Of a DNA stretch of 64,000 bases, positions 16,690 through 26,100 are shown one piece after another (position 1 is the first letter of the stretch; each line of letters begins with the position of its first letter). Made by a program: the position numbers and the translations under genes. Under the pieces are notes generated by a model that saw only the letters and a program-made list of their open reading frames with translations, searched no databases and was not told the DNA's origin. Source of the DNA: Flavobacterium pokkalii (lineage in GTDB: Bacteria > Bacteroidota > Bacteroidia > Flavobacteriales > Flavobacteriaceae). The stretch spans positions 1 through 64,000 of the forward strand of contig NZ_NASZ01000003.1 in the NCBI RefSeq assembly GCF_014596575.1, written 5' to 3'.

Positions 16690-17658
16690 ATGTCAATATT
16701 AATATATACCGAATCAGCTGAAGGAAAATTTAAAAAAGTAGCTTTTGAAATTGCTTCTTACGCAAAAAAAGTAGCTGATTCTTTAGGTACAACTGTAACC
16801 GCCTTAACTATAAACAATGACAATGTTGCTGATTTAGCAAAATACGGAGTTGACAAAGTTTTAAAAGTAACCAATGACAAACTTGCCTCTTTCAATGCTA
16901 AAGCTTATGCCGATGTAATTAAGCAAGCTTCAGAACAAGAAAACACAAAACTTGTAATTTTATCTTCAAGTACTGACAGCATTTACCTTTCGTCTTTAGT
17001 TGCAGTAAATCTTGAAGCTGGTTTTGCTTCAAATGTAGTAGGCTTACCAATAAGTACTTCACCTTTTCAAGTAAAAAGAAATGCTTTTTCTAACAAAGCT
17101 TTCAACATTACCGAAATTAATACGGACGTAAAAGTAATTGGACTAGCCAAAAACTCTTATGGCCTTTTTGAAAATGCCTCAACATTAACCGAAGAAGCTT
17201 TTAATCCAAATCTTGGAGACAATGATTTCGGAATCAAAGTAGAATCTGTTGAAAAAACATCCGGAAAAGTTTCCATTGCCGATGCTGACATTGTGGTTTC
17301 AGGAGGACGTGGATTAAAAGGACCTGAAAACTGGGGATTAATCGAAGATTTAGCCGCTGTTCTTGGCGCTGCTACCGCCTGTTCTAAACCCGTTTCCGAC
17401 TTAGGATGGAGACCGCACGGAGAGCACGTAGGGCAAACAGGAAAACCGGTTGCAACCAATTTATACATTGCTATTGGAATTTCGGGAGCAATCCAGCACA
17501 TCGCCGGGATCAACGCTTCTAAAGTAAAAGTAGTTATCAACACTGATCCGGAAGCACCTTTCTTTAAAGTTGCCGATTACGGAATTGTAGGCGATGCTTT
17601 TGATGTAGTTCCAAGACTAATTGAAAAACTAAAAACATTTAAAGCACAAAACGCATAA
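16690..17658 (+). CDS. etfA: electron transfer flavoprotein, alpha subunit
   Basis: 322 residues. The C-terminal FAD domain (about 203-310) carries GGRGLKGPENW, SDLGWRPHGEHVGQTG and GISGAIQHIAGI, which hold the FAD of the heterodimer. The N-terminal domain (1-190) is the more variable ETF alpha fold. It is co-transcribed with etfB. The ETF:quinone oxidoreductase is not in this window. There is nothing unusual in length or motifs. Confidence 0.95.
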   Translation: MSILIYTESAEGKFKKVAFEIASYAKKVADSLGTTVTALTINNDNVADLAKYGVDKVLKVTNDKLASFNAKAYADVIKQASEQENTKLVILSSSTDSIYLSSLVAVNLEAGFASNVVGLPISTSPFQVKRNAFSNKAFNITEINTDVKVIGLAKNSYGLFENASTLTEEAFNPNLGDNDFGIKVESVEKTSGKVSIADADIVVSGGRGLKGPENWGLIEDLAAVLGAATACSKPVSDLGWRPHGEHVGQTGKPVATNLYIAIGISGAIQHIAGINASKVKVVINTDPEAPFFKVADYGIVGDAFDVVPRLIEKLKTFKAQNA

Positions 17659-17704
17659 TAGTATTTTCCAATTGAAAATTCTGCCTAATAAAATAAGATA
17701 ATCG

Positions 17705-17712
17705 TATCTTTG
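17705..17712 (+). promoter_or_regulatory. -7 box before the DUF151 gene
   Basis: TATCTTTG matches the consensus. The leader to the start codon is about 85 bases. No TTG lies at the standard distance. Confidence 0.5.
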
Positions 17713-17803
17713 TTTATTGGCAGATTTTTTAGTTAATATTGCAACCCAAATCAGTTTAAAGTAAAATCCAAAATAAAAAACGATACTTTTCATTTCAACA
17801 ATT

Positions 17804-18421
17804 ATGAGCTTAGTTAAATTATCCATAAAAGGAATTTCATACAGCCAAACACAAAATGGAGCCTACGCTTTGATTTTGAATGAAGTAGATGGCGAACGAA
17901 AACTACCTATCGTAATAGGTGCTTTCGAAGCTCAGTCTATTGCTATTGCTTTAGAAAAAGAAATAAAACCACCGCGTCCGTTAACTCACGATTTATTTAA
18001 AAATTTTGCCGAACGATTCGACATTGTGGTCAAACAAGTTATTATCCACAAATTAGTTGACGGTGTGTTTTACTCAAGTATTATTTGCGAAAGAGATAAA
18101 ATTGAAGAAATAATAGACGCCAGAACCTCTGACGCCATTGCTTTGGCATTACGTTTTAATGCACCAATTTTCACCTATAAAAACATTCTTGATAAAGCCG
18201 GTATTTACCTAAAAACAAATCCTTCCGAGTCTGAAAAAGAAGAACCGGTAGACGATGTTATTTCTAATCCCGAATCTTTTTCAACCGAAGCTGAAAGCGG
18301 CAGAGCCTATATCAAATACAGCTTACAGGAATTAAACGATTTATTAATTCAGGCTGTGGAGCAGGAAGATTACGAAAAAGCCGCAAAAATAAGAGACGAA
18401 ATTTCAAAGAGAGAATCATAA
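17804..18421 (+). CDS. bifunctional nuclease family (DUF151) protein with UVR motif
   Basis: 205 residues. The first 135 or so form the DUF151/bifunctional-nuclease domain (LPIVIGAFEAQSIAIALE, then RTSDAIALALRFNAPIFTY). The last 29 residues (177-205) form a UvrB/UvrC-type helical hairpin (QAVEQEDYEKAAKIRDEI). Homologues in Bacteroidota are widely conserved, but their biological role is not settled; nuclease activity has been reported for plant relatives. It is a single gene between etfA and thyA. Confidence 0.8.
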   Translation: MSLVKLSIKGISYSQTQNGAYALILNEVDGERKLPIVIGAFEAQSIAIALEKEIKPPRPLTHDLFKNFAERFDIVVKQVIIHKLVDGVFYSSIICERDKIEEIIDARTSDAIALALRFNAPIFTYKNILDKAGIYLKTNPSESEKEEPVDDVISNPESFSTEAESGRAYIKYSLQELNDLLIQAVEQEDYEKAAKIRDEISKRES

Positions 18422-18501
18422 AACAATGTTTAAACGTGGATTTGTTTATTCGATTAATCGATAAAAACTCCACATTAAGCAATTAAACGGCTAAACACGT
18501 T

Positions 18502-19326
18502 ATGAAGCAATACCTAGATTTAGTAAAACATGTAATGGAAAACGGCTGCCAAAAAGGCGACCGAACAGGAACAGGAACTAAAAGTGTTTTTGGTTACCAA
18601 ATGCGTTTTGATTTAAGCGAAGGATTTCCAATGGTTACCACCAAAAAATTACATTTAAAATCTATTATCTACGAATTGCTTTGGTTTTTGAAAGGCGAAA
18701 CCAACATTGGTTACCTTAAAGAACACAACGTAAAAATATGGGATGCCTGGGCTGATAAAAATGGAGACTTAGGCCCGGTTTACGGACACCAATGGCGTAA
18801 TTGGAACAGTGAAGAAATTGACCAAATCTCTGATTTAATCAAGGAATTAAAAACCAATCCAAACAGCCGCAGAATGCTGGTTTCGGCTTGGAATCCTTCG
18901 GTACTACCGGACACTACAAAATCATTCGAAGAAAATGTAGCTAATAATAAAGCCGCTTTACCGCCTTGCCACGCTTTCTTCCAATTTTATGTTGCCGATG
19001 GCAAACTTTCCTGTCAGCTCTACCAAAGAAGTGCCGACATCTTTTTAGGTGTTCCGTTCAATATTGCATCTTATGCACTATTAACCATGATGATTGCTCA
19101 GGTGTGCGACTTAGAACCTGGAGAATTTATTCACACTTTTGGTGATGCACACATCTACAACAATCATTTTGAGCAATTGGAACTGCAATTATCGCGCGAA
19201 CCAAGACCATTACCGAAAATGATTTTAAATCCGGAGATAAAAAACATCTTCGATTTTGACTACAACGATTTTACACTCGTAGGCTACGAACCACACGAGA
19301 CTATCAAAGGAAATGTTGCCGTATAA
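18502..19326 (+). CDS. thyA: thymidylate synthase
   Basis: 274 residues, cytosolic. It methylates dUMP to dTMP with methylene-tetrahydrofolate, producing dihydrofolate that FolA, encoded 0.9 kb away, recycles. The nucleophile is C156 in [11 protein letters not shown], the dUMP-binding [18 protein letters not shown] follows, and [11 protein letters not shown] is at 21-31. It is about ten residues longer than the 264-residue E. coli enzyme, the extra being a polar insert at about 136-150 just before the active-site loop. Confidence 0.96.
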   Translation: MKQYLDLVKHVMENGCQKGDRTGTGTKSVFGYQMRFDLSEGFPMVTTKKLHLKSIIYELLWFLKGETNIGYLKEHNVKIWDAWADKNGDLGPVYGHQWRNWNSEEIDQISDLIKELKTNPNSRRMLVSAWNPSVLPDTTKSFEENVANNKAALPPCHAFFQFYVADGKLSCQLYQRSADIFLGVPFNIASYALLTMMIAQVCDLEPGEFIHTFGDAHIYNNHFEQLELQLSREPRPLPKMILNPEIKNIFDFDYNDFTLVGYEPHETIKGNVAV

Positions 19327-19332
19327 ACAAAT

Positions 19333-19373
19333 AAAAAAAAGCGTTTTAGATTAAACCTCTAAAACGCTGTTTT
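19333..19373. terminator. terminator shared by thyA and the CBM48-like gene
   Basis: GCGTTTTAGA (19341-19350) pairs with TCTAAAACGC (19358-19367). Oligo-T follows on both strands, stronger on the minus strand. The stop codon of the minus-strand gene lies in the loop. Confidence 0.75.
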
Positions 19374-19647
19374 CTGCTCCTGCAAATTCGTTCCATTTAT
19401 AAGAATCTGCTTCGCTTTCGTTAATATATTCTCCGTCAACCAGATATTTAAATTCGTAGGCAGCATCTTTATCTAAATCAAAAACACCTTTAAAAGTACC
19501 ATTTTTTAATTTATTTAAAGCTCCTTCTTCCGGATTCCAATTATTAAAATCTCCAACTACTGAAGCCTGAGCAGCTTCTTTAGCTTCAATAGAAAATGTA
19601 ACTTTACAAACCGGTTTTGATTTTACAAACTGTTTTTTAATTGACAT
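19351..19647 (-). CDS. glycogen-binding (CBM48/AMPK-beta-like) domain protein
   Basis: 98 residues forming a single isoamylase-early / AMPK-beta glycogen-binding fold: VTFSIEA, ASVVGDFNNWNPEEG (the W-N pair of the carbohydrate site), FKGVFDLD, YEFKYLVDGEY. It has no catalytic domain and no signal peptide, so it is presumably a small cytosolic protein that binds alpha-glucans. Such stand-alone domains are common in Flavobacteriaceae, and their partner is unknown. The 239 bases upstream are AT-rich; I see only weak promoter-like boxes there (a TTACTTTG-type box on the minus strand near 19675). Confidence 0.75.
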   Translation of the reverse strand: MSIKKQFVKSKPVCKVTFSIEAKEAAQASVVGDFNNWNPEEGALNKLKNGTFKGVFDLDKDAAYEFKYLVDGEYINESEADSYKWNEFAGAENSVLEV

Positions 19648-19886
19648 AACTGTTTCATTTTTAGTTGTTATAAAACAAAGTAAGTCATTTTATTCGAACT
19701 AAGAACATCCGAAAGACACTTTTAGCAAAAACTTAATAAAACGTTAAAATTAAAGCAATTCAACAAATTAACTTTCGTATTTTTTACAATAAACAAAAAC
19801 CTAATCCAACCTTTTTATTATTTTTTTAAGCATAAATAAGGATTTCAAAATTAAATTTTATCTTTATAAACAAAAAAAACTAACCT

Positions 19887-20222
19887 ATGAAATCCGAACA
19901 ACATGAATTATACGAATATGCCAGAAGACGTATAAAACAAAAAAAAAGGGTTTATTTTCATTTTGTTTTATTGTTTTTAGCCGGTATATTTTTATTTATT
20001 GCTACTAAAGTTTTTAATTTCAACCAAGATGCCCATTGGCACATTTGGCTCATAACAGCCTGGCTCTTTTTATTTATTTTACATTTTATCAAAGTTTTCA
20101 TCACCGATCGCTTTATGGACAAAAATTGGGAAAGAGAACAAATCGACCGCTTAGTTGCACTACAGGAAAAGAAAATAGCCGAATTAAGCGACCAAATCAA
20201 CGAAGAACCTCCTACTAAATAA
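19887..20222 (+). CDS. 2TM-domain small membrane protein
   Basis: 111 residues with a basic N-terminus (RRRIKQKKR), two membrane helices (about 24-42 and 52-73) separated by a short polar turn, and a polar C-terminal tail with a likely coiled segment. This layout matches the 2TM domain family of Bacteroidota, whose function is unknown. It ends six bases before folA, so the two are translated from one transcript. The upstream box TATCTTTA (near 19860) is one base from the promoter consensus. Confidence 0.7.
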   Translation: MKSEQHELYEYARRRIKQKKRVYFHFVLLFLAGIFLFIATKVFNFNQDAHWHIWLITAWLFLFILHFIKVFITDRFMDKNWEREQIDRLVALQEKKIAELSDQINEEPPTK

Positions 20223-20228
20223 ACACGA

Positions 20229-20726
20229 ATGATTACAATGATTGCTGCTGCTGCCGAAAACAGAGCACTAGGAAAAGACAACCAATTAGTTTGGCATCTG
20301 CCAAATGATTTTAAAAGATTCAAAAACTTAACCACCGATCATCATATAATTATGGGAAGAAAAACCTTTGAAAGCTTCCCAAAACCATTACCTAACCGCA
20401 CTCACATTATTATTACCCGACAAACTAGCTATCAGGCCGAAGGCTGCATAGTTGTTGGCAGCATTGAAGAAGCCATTGAAAAATGTCCAAAAAACGAAGA
20501 TGCGTTTATTATTGGCGGAGGTGAAATTTACAATCTGGCAATGCCTTTTGCCGATAAAATAGAACTAACCGTAGTTCATCACCTTTTTGAAGCCGATGCA
20601 TTTTTTCCGGAAATAAAAACAGAAGACTGGGAACTCATCAACAGTGATTTTCAGGCAAAAGATGACAAACACCTTTATGATTACACCTTTGAAACTTACA
20701 TAAAGAAACAAAAAACACCTCAATAA
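20229..20726 (+). CDS. folA: dihydrofolate reductase
   Basis: 165 residues, typical length. MITMIAAAAENRALGKDNQLVWHLPNDF, cut here by motif: substrate site LVWHLPNDF near 19-27 with the catalytic Asp, MGRKTFESF for NADPH binding near 40-48, and IIGGGEIYNLAMP near 95-107. It reduces dihydrofolate to tetrahydrofolate and regenerates the cofactor consumed by ThyA encoded nearby. It is co-transcribed with the 2TM gene, with a terminator directly after. Confidence 0.95.
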   Translation: MITMIAAAAENRALGKDNQLVWHLPNDFKRFKNLTTDHHIIMGRKTFESFPKPLPNRTHIIITRQTSYQAEGCIVVGSIEEAIEKCPKNEDAFIIGGGEIYNLAMPFADKIELTVVHHLFEADAFFPEIKTEDWELINSDFQAKDDKHLYDYTFETYIKKQKTPQ

Positions 20727-20742
20727 AAGAGGTGTTTTTTTT
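20714..20742 (+). terminator. intrinsic terminator after folA
   Basis: AACACCTC, loop AATAAAA, GAGGTGTT followed by TTTTTT. The stem begins inside the last codons of folA. Confidence 0.85.
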
Positions 20743-20774
20743 GACTCATTGCAATACTTTTTAGAACTGCTGTT

Positions 20775-21110
20775 CTATTCCTGAAAAATAATTTGACACA
20801 TCAATACCAAATTCACAAATAATAAACTCATTCCCGAAACGAGAATAATAATATTTGCAATTTTTCGAGAAAACATCTCGAAATAACCTTTTATACCAAA
20901 TACCACAAAGGTGCAAAAGGCAATGAAAATTAAAATTTCCAAAAACAAATTTAATCCTAAGAACGTGTTTTGCGCCTGAACCCTAACACCACTTTTAATC
21001 AAAGCGGCACCGTCAAAATAACCCACAAGAACAAATGAGATTGCCAACGCAAAAAACAACCATTTGAGCTGAACAAGTAATTCTTTATTATGTATTGCAA
21101 AGAAATTCAT
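20775..21110 (-). CDS. small integral membrane protein, unknown function
   Basis: 111 residues that I do not recognise. Three hydrophobic helices are visible (about 14-34, 50-72 and 83-107) with a short soluble N-terminus. It has no enzymatic motif. It stands alone, convergent with folA and divergent from menG. The codon use looks like its neighbours, so it is probably a core hypothetical gene of the genus. Confidence 0.6.
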   Translation of the reverse strand: MNFFAIHNKELLVQLKWLFFALAISFVLVGYFDGAALIKSGVRVQAQNTFLGLNLFLEILIFIAFCTFVVFGIKGYFEMFSRKIANIIILVSGMSLLFVNLVLMCQIIFQE

Positions 21111-21237
21111 TTGGTAAATTTAGAGACAAAGCATTTGTCATACAATACCCACTTTTAGTGATATTTCAAAAAACCAAAAATTGCTATTTCAGTCAAATTG
21201 AAACTCAATTTAAAGACCAACTTAAAAGGCATTGTAC

Positions 21238-21245
21238 TATATTTG
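21238..21245 (+). promoter_or_regulatory. -7 box of the menG-porT promoter
   Basis: TATATTTG is an exact match. The predicted leader is about eight to ten bases before the ATG at 21260. Confidence 0.6.
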
Positions 21246-21259
21246 TCAAAATTTAAAAA

Positions 21260-21991
21260 ATGGCAAAAAATATCACTCCTTATAAAGATTCCACTTTAGG
21301 CAAAAAAGAACAGGTTACAAAAATGTTTGACACGATTTCCGGAAATTACGACAATTTAAACCGTGTAATTTCTTTTGGAATTGATGTTAAATGGAGAAAG
21401 AAAGTTCTCAAAATAGTTGCCAACACCCAACCAGAAACCATTTTGGATATCGCAACCGGAACCGGCGACCTGGCAATTTTAATGGCAAACAGCAGCGCAA
21501 AAAAAATTACCGGTTTAGATATTTCTTCAGGAATGCTGGAAGTTGGAGTAAAAAAAATTGCTCAAAAAAACTTATCCGACCGAATCGAAATGATTTTAGG
21601 AGACTCGGAAAAAATTCCTTTTGACGACAATCATTTTGACGCTATAACTGTAGCCTTTGGTGTTCGAAATTTTGAAAATCTGGAAAAAGGTTTAGCGGAA
21701 ATATTGCGCGTTCTAAAACCAAACGGCACATTTGTAATCTTAGAAACTTCAGTTCCTGAAAAAACACCTTACAAGCAAGGCTACCACTTTTACAGTAAAA
21801 ACATCCTTCCAATCATTGGAAAATTATTCTCAAAAGACAATGTTGCCTACGGTTATCTTTCAGAATCAGCAGCAGCATTTCCTTATGGTGAAGCCTTAAA
21901 CAATATTTTAAGAAAAATTGGGTTTATAGAGGTGAAAGCATTACCACAAACATTTGGTGTCGCCACGATATATACAGCTTCCAAAAAATAA
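21260..21991 (+). CDS. menG: demethylmenaquinone methyltransferase (UbiE/MenG family)
   Basis: 243 residues. SAM-dependent methyltransferase: motif [14 protein letters not shown] at 61-73, the family signatures near [24 protein letters not shown], and the N-terminal [21 protein letters not shown]. It makes the last methylation in menaquinone synthesis; the organism type suggests menaquinone only, so the MenG name is preferred to UbiE. porT begins 16 bases after the stop. Confidence 0.93.
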   Translation: MAKNITPYKDSTLGKKEQVTKMFDTISGNYDNLNRVISFGIDVKWRKKVLKIVANTQPETILDIATGTGDLAILMANSSAKKITGLDISSGMLEVGVKKIAQKNLSDRIEMILGDSEKIPFDDNHFDAITVAFGVRNFENLEKGLAEILRVLKPNGTFVILETSVPEKTPYKQGYHFYSKNILPIIGKLFSKDNVAYGYLSESAAAFPYGEALNNILRKIGFIEVKALPQTFGVATIYTASKK

Positions 21992-22007
21992 CCTAAGTTA
22001 CTTTAAA

Positions 22008-22709
22008 ATGAAAAAAATAGTTGTCTTTCTTCTACTCCTACTTTGTTTTAGCGCTCATTCGCAATCTAAAGGTATGTTTAGCAAAGACCCTATTATCAAT
22101 TTGGAGAACTTTCAAAAACAACGCCTGTATTTTGGCTACTACTTAGGATTTAGCTCTTTTGATTTTAAAATAGACTACAAAACCGTAGGACCTGATATTC
22201 AAACACAAAAATCCACCGGTTTTAATGTGGGTGTAGTAGCCGATTTAAAATTGCAGGAATACATCAATCTTCGTTTTGAACCCGGATTGTATTACACCAA
22301 AAGAACACTGCATTATCCTAATTTCACCAACGAAAATGACGCTTTGAGAGAAGTAAGCAGTACTTATATTCATTTTCCGCTGTTATTAAAATTTTCTGCG
22401 CTGCGAACAGGAAACATCCGTCCTTACATTGTGGGCGGATTATCGACAACTTTAAATTTATCCGGAAATTCTAAATCTATAGACGATAATCAACAGCAAA
22501 AATTCAGAGTAAAACCCTGGAGTACAAATTACGAATTGGGGTTTGGAATTGATTTTTTCTCCGAATATTTTATTTTCTCGCCTTCTATTCGAGGTTGTTT
22601 TAGCTTAAAAGACGAACTTATCCGGGACAACGACCCTAACAGTCCCTGGACAGGAAATATCGAATCGATGAAAAGCAGAGCTATTTTCATCAACTTTACT
22701 TTCCACTAA
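22008..22709 (+). CDS. porT: PorT/SprT-family outer-membrane protein of type IX secretion
   Basis: 233 residues from the ATG at 22008, where a clear signal peptide begins (MKKIVVFLLLLLCFSAHSQ). A longer frame from 21954 overlaps menG and hides the signal. The mature part is an 8-strand-like beta-barrel with repeated aromatic-ended strands (LYFGYYLGFSSFDFK, INLRFEPGLYYTKRT, STNYELGFGIDFF). PorT is required for type IX secretion, and in gliding flavobacteria the orthologue is SprT. The menG-porT linkage is, from what I recall, seen in other Flavobacteria. Confidence 0.82.
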   Translation: MKKIVVFLLLLLCFSAHSQSKGMFSKDPIINLENFQKQRLYFGYYLGFSSFDFKIDYKTVGPDIQTQKSTGFNVGVVADLKLQEYINLRFEPGLYYTKRTLHYPNFTNENDALREVSSTYIHFPLLLKFSALRTGNIRPYIVGGLSTTLNLSGNSKSIDDNQQQKFRVKPWSTNYELGFGIDFFSEYFIFSPSIRGCFSLKDELIRDNDPNSPWTGNIESMKSRAIFINFTFH

Positions 22710-22712
22710 AAA

Positions 22713-23444
22713 CTAAGCTAATTTTCGTTTAAATTCACTCAGAATAATAGCCGTTGCAGTGGCTACATTTAAACTTTCGGTTTTTTGTAAATCTCCAAAT
22801 CGGGGAATTGAAATTCTTTTTTGAACCAAATTCTCAATGGATGCAGAAATACCATTAGCTTCATTTCCCATAACCACAACTCCCTCCTGAGGCAAACTAC
22901 TTTTATAGATATTTTCACCATCCATAAAAGTTCCAAAAACCGGCAATTTAGTTTGAGACAGATAATCTTCTAAATCCGTATAAGCAATAGTAACTCTACT
23001 TATAGAACCCATCGTTGCCTGGACCACTTTTGGATTATAAACATCCACCGTTTCTTTCGAACAAATCAGCTGTTTCACTCCAAACCAATCGCACAAACGC
23101 AAAATAGTTCCTAAATTTCCGGGGTCTCTGATATCATCCAGAGCGATAACCAAACCGGAATCGATAATATTTTTTTCCTCGGGAATTTTAAACACTGCCA
23201 GACAACTATTGGCTGTTGCCAAAGCACTGATTTTTTTTAAATCATTTTCGTGGATTAATGATTTTTTATGGGATGAAACTTCCTCAAAATCGTCCTGAGT
23301 CGTGTACAAATGTTCTAATTCAAAATTAGACTGCAAAAGTTCCTGAATCACCTTGACACCTTCTGCAAAAAACAAATGATGCTGGTTTCTATACTTTTTT
23401 TGCTGTAAACTAGTTATAAGTTTTATTTGGTTTTTACTAACCAT
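22713..23444 (-). CDS. TrmH/SpoU-family RNA 2'-O-methyltransferase
   Basis: 243 residues from the ATG at 23444 (MVSKNQIKLITSLQQKKYRN), the usual family start; a longer frame to 23621 would run into the divergent gene. The N-terminal substrate-binding domain (about 1-85) is followed by the SPOUT knot with LDDIRDPGNLGTILRLCDWFG, VVMGNEANGIS and SLNVATATAIILSEF, the three SpoU motifs. It methylates rRNA or tRNA with SAM; the target base cannot be told from sequence. Its start region overlaps the promoter of the divergent tamL. Confidence 0.88.
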   Translation of the reverse strand: MVSKNQIKLITSLQQKKYRNQHHLFFAEGVKVIQELLQSNFELEHLYTTQDDFEEVSSHKKSLIHENDLKKISALATANSCLAVFKIPEEKNIIDSGLVIALDDIRDPGNLGTILRLCDWFGVKQLICSKETVDVYNPKVVQATMGSISRVTIAYTDLEDYLSQTKLPVFGTFMDGENIYKSSLPQEGVVVMGNEANGISASIENLVQKRISIPRFGDLQKTESLNVATATAIILSEFKRKLA

Positions 23445-23453
23445 AAAAATATG

Positions 23454-23461
23454 TACTTTTG
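23454..23461 (+). promoter_or_regulatory. -7 box that fixes the tamL start
   Basis: TACTTTTG, an exact match, with a TTG 24 bases upstream (23427-23429). The predicted start point is about 23468, so the TTG codon at 23482 is the first usable start. The mirror element TATTTTTG on the minus strand (23498-23505) may serve the divergent methyltransferase. Confidence 0.55.
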
Positions 23462-23481
23462 AATTAAATTTTTTAGACCTC

Positions 23482-26031
23482 TTGAGAAAAGTTTCGACAA
23501 AAATATCACTATTTATTCTAATAGGAATAATAATATCCGCCTGTAACGCCGAAAAAAGAGTTCCGGACGGAAAACAACTCCTTGCCAGCAACCAAATTAT
23601 TGTAAATGGCAAAAAAATCAATGATGAAGACGTTCATAATCAATTGTACCAAAAACCAAACGGCACTTTTTTAGGTTATCGTTTGCGATTAAATTTATAC
23701 AATTTAGCCAATTTAAATCCCGATTCTACTTATCAGGCAAAATTTACCAATCATCCCGGGAAATACGAACGCAAAGCCAAATGGCTTTCGGCAAAACAGG
23801 TGGATCGCCTTGGAAAATCATTTTGGTATCACGGCATTCACGATTTCCTGAAAAAAACAGGAGAAGCGCCGGTAATTATCGATTCTGTCAAAACACAAAA
23901 ATCGGTTTCCCGATTACAATATTATTATTTCAACAATGGTTTTTTTGATGTAAAAGTCAACTCTCAACACGACACAATCCGTCCCAAAAGAGGAAAAATA
24001 AAATACGAAATCACCACAAATGAACCTTATATTCTGGATTCGATAAAAGCCACCATTAGTTCGGTTGCCTTAGATTCTTTGTACCAAAAAACTAAAGAAG
24101 ACGCACTAATTAAATCAGGAGACCAATACAAAACAGTTGATTTCTCGGATGAAAAAAATCGCCTTTCGGCCTATTTCAGAAATCACGGCGCTTATTATTT
24201 CCAACCGACTTCGATTGTTTTTGATATTGACACCATTGGCAAAAAACACAAAGCCGATGTCAATGTTAACATTGGTAATTATAGTTATCAGGACAAAGAT
24301 TCTACAAAAACAGAACCTTTTAAACTATACAAAATCAGCAGCGTCGATATTTATACCGATTATGCACCGAATACCAGCAAACAAAATATCACCGACAGTG
24401 TTTCCTATCAAAATTTCAATCTCTACAGTCGTGAAAAATTAAAATACAAACCGCATGCAATAACGGATGCTATTTTTATTACCAAAGGAACTTCCTTTGC
24501 CGATTACAAAACTGTTTTAACGTCGCGCTATTTAACCAATCTTAAAATATTCAATCCACCAAGTATTCAATATGAAGTAGACAAAAAAGATACGCTGAAC
24601 AATTCGCTTATCGCAAAAATTTACCTGACACCAAGAAAAAAATACAGTTTTCAGGCTTCATTTGACCTTACACACTCTAATATTCAAGATATTGGAATTT
24701 CGTTTAGTCCGTCGCTTACCATCCGAAATATTTTTAACGGAGCTGAAACTTTGGAAATTTCGACCAGAGCCAATCTTGGATCTTCCAAAGATTTGGCTAA
24801 TCCGAACAATCAGTTTTTTAATGTTTCGGAATACGGACTAAATTTCAAACTGAATTTTCCCAGAATATTTCTGCCTTTTTCTACCGAAAAAATCATCCCG
24901 AAAAGTATGATTCCTTCAACCCAAATCAGCGTGGGTTATGCTACTCAAAAAAATATCGGATTGGACAAAGAAAACTTCACCGGAATTTTCTCTTACAACT
25001 GGAATCCAAAAAGAAACAACACGGCTCGTTTTGACCTTTTTAACATCCAATTTGTCCGCAACTTAAATTCACAAAATTACTTTAACGTTTACGGCTCTTC
25101 CTATAATGCACTCAACGAAATTGGACAATTATACAACACTAATCCGGATTATTTTAACAGCAACAACAATTTGATTATTGAATCCGGAACTTCAGGATTT
25201 ACCAAAGACGTTTTAAACGGAACCATAAACGTACCGCAAAGCAGTTATAATGATGTAAAAAGTATCGAAGAAAGACGAGTGCGTCTAACTGAAAACGATT
25301 TTATTTTAGCGACTAATTTTACTTTTAGCAAAACCACCAAAACCGATTTAGCCGATAATAATTTTTATTTATTCAAAACCAAAATCGAATCGGCGGGTTC
25401 TTTATTATCGCTTATTTCTAATTTGAGTAATCAAAAATTAAATTCTAACGGACATCATGAATTCTTTAATTTAGAATATTCCGAATACATTAAAACCGAA
25501 TTTGATTTTATCAAACACTGGGATTTAAGCAAGGAAAAAATTCTGGCGGTACGCAGCTTTTTTGGTATTGCCATTCCGTTTGGCAACTCTGATTACATTC
25601 CTTTTTCCCGAAGTTATTTCTCAGGAGGTTCCAATGATAATCGTGCCTGGCAGCCCTATAGTCTGGGGCCTGGGCGCACCGGAGCGACAAACGATTTTAA
25701 TGAAGCCAATATGAAAATTGCTCTTAGCGCCGAATTTAGATTTAAAATTCTGGGCGATTTAAAAGGAGCTTTTTTCGCCGATGCCGGTAATATTTGGAAT
25801 GTATTTGACAATGTCACCGATGAAAAGGCAACTTTCAAAAATTTTTCCAGTTTAAAAGATATTGCTTTGGGTTCGGGATTTGGTCTTAGATACGATTTAA
25901 ATTTCTTTGTAGTCCGCTTTGATTTTGGTTTTAAAACCTATAATCCGGCTGAAGAAACTGGCAAAAAATGGTTTAGAGATTACAATTTCGGACACTCCGT
26001 TTTAAATTTTGGAATAAATTATCCGTTCTAA
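23482..26031 (+). CDS. tamL: TamL-type BamA/TamA (Omp85) outer-membrane lipoprotein
   Basis: 849 residues, start codon TTG (no in-frame ATG fits, and the promoter lies just upstream). The lipoprotein signal ends at C21 (GIIISAC). POTRA-like repeats occupy roughly 25-380 and a 16-strand Omp85 barrel the C-terminal half, ending FGHSVLNFGINYPF. The barrel contains GGSNDNRAWQPYSLGPG, an RGF-like region. Members insert outer-membrane proteins; the lipidated Bacteroidota variant is called TamL. No tamB is next to it here. A divergent role as a general surface antigen is possible, but the family is clear. Confidence 0.82.
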   Translation: MRKVSTKISLFILIGIIISACNAEKRVPDGKQLLASNQIIVNGKKINDEDVHNQLYQKPNGTFLGYRLRLNLYNLANLNPDSTYQAKFTNHPGKYERKAKWLSAKQVDRLGKSFWYHGIHDFLKKTGEAPVIIDSVKTQKSVSRLQYYYFNNGFFDVKVNSQHDTIRPKRGKIKYEITTNEPYILDSIKATISSVALDSLYQKTKEDALIKSGDQYKTVDFSDEKNRLSAYFRNHGAYYFQPTSIVFDIDTIGKKHKADVNVNIGNYSYQDKDSTKTEPFKLYKISSVDIYTDYAPNTSKQNITDSVSYQNFNLYSREKLKYKPHAITDAIFITKGTSFADYKTVLTSRYLTNLKIFNPPSIQYEVDKKDTLNNSLIAKIYLTPRKKYSFQASFDLTHSNIQDIGISFSPSLTIRNIFNGAETLEISTRANLGSSKDLANPNNQFFNVSEYGLNFKLNFPRIFLPFSTEKIIPKSMIPSTQISVGYATQKNIGLDKENFTGIFSYNWNPKRNNTARFDLFNIQFVRNLNSQNYFNVYGSSYNALNEIGQLYNTNPDYFNSNNNLIIESGTSGFTKDVLNGTINVPQSSYNDVKSIEERRVRLTENDFILATNFTFSKTTKTDLADNNFYLFKTKIESAGSLLSLISNLSNQKLNSNGHHEFFNLEYSEYIKTEFDFIKHWDLSKEKILAVRSFFGIAIPFGNSDYIPFSRSYFSGGSNDNRAWQPYSLGPGRTGATNDFNEANMKIALSAEFRFKILGDLKGAFFADAGNIWNVFDNVTDEKATFKNFSSLKDIALGSGFGLRYDLNFFVVRFDFGFKTYNPAEETGKKWFRDYNFGHSVLNFGINYPF

Positions 26032-26045
26032 TCCTAATAAATTCT

Positions 26046-26053
26046 TATTTTTG
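26046..26053 (+). promoter_or_regulatory. -7 box of the fructose-bisphosphate aldolase promoter
   Basis: TATTTTTG, an exact match, 15 bases after the tamL stop; leader about 40 bases. Confidence 0.55.
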
Positions 26054-26100
26054 CGGTCTTAATCTAAAAACAAAAAATCTAACTAAAAACAAAAAACAAA

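Noticed and set aside
17157..17543. 128-residue antisense frame in etfA
   Set aside because: Antisense shadow of the conserved FAD domain. Its Pro-, Ala- and Ser-rich content is an effect of codon bias on the other strand.
22008..23444. Longer starts for porT (21954) and the TrmH gene (23621)
   Set aside because: The porT extension masks a clear signal peptide and overlaps menG; the TrmH extension would run through the divergent promoter and into tamL. Family starts fit the shorter forms.
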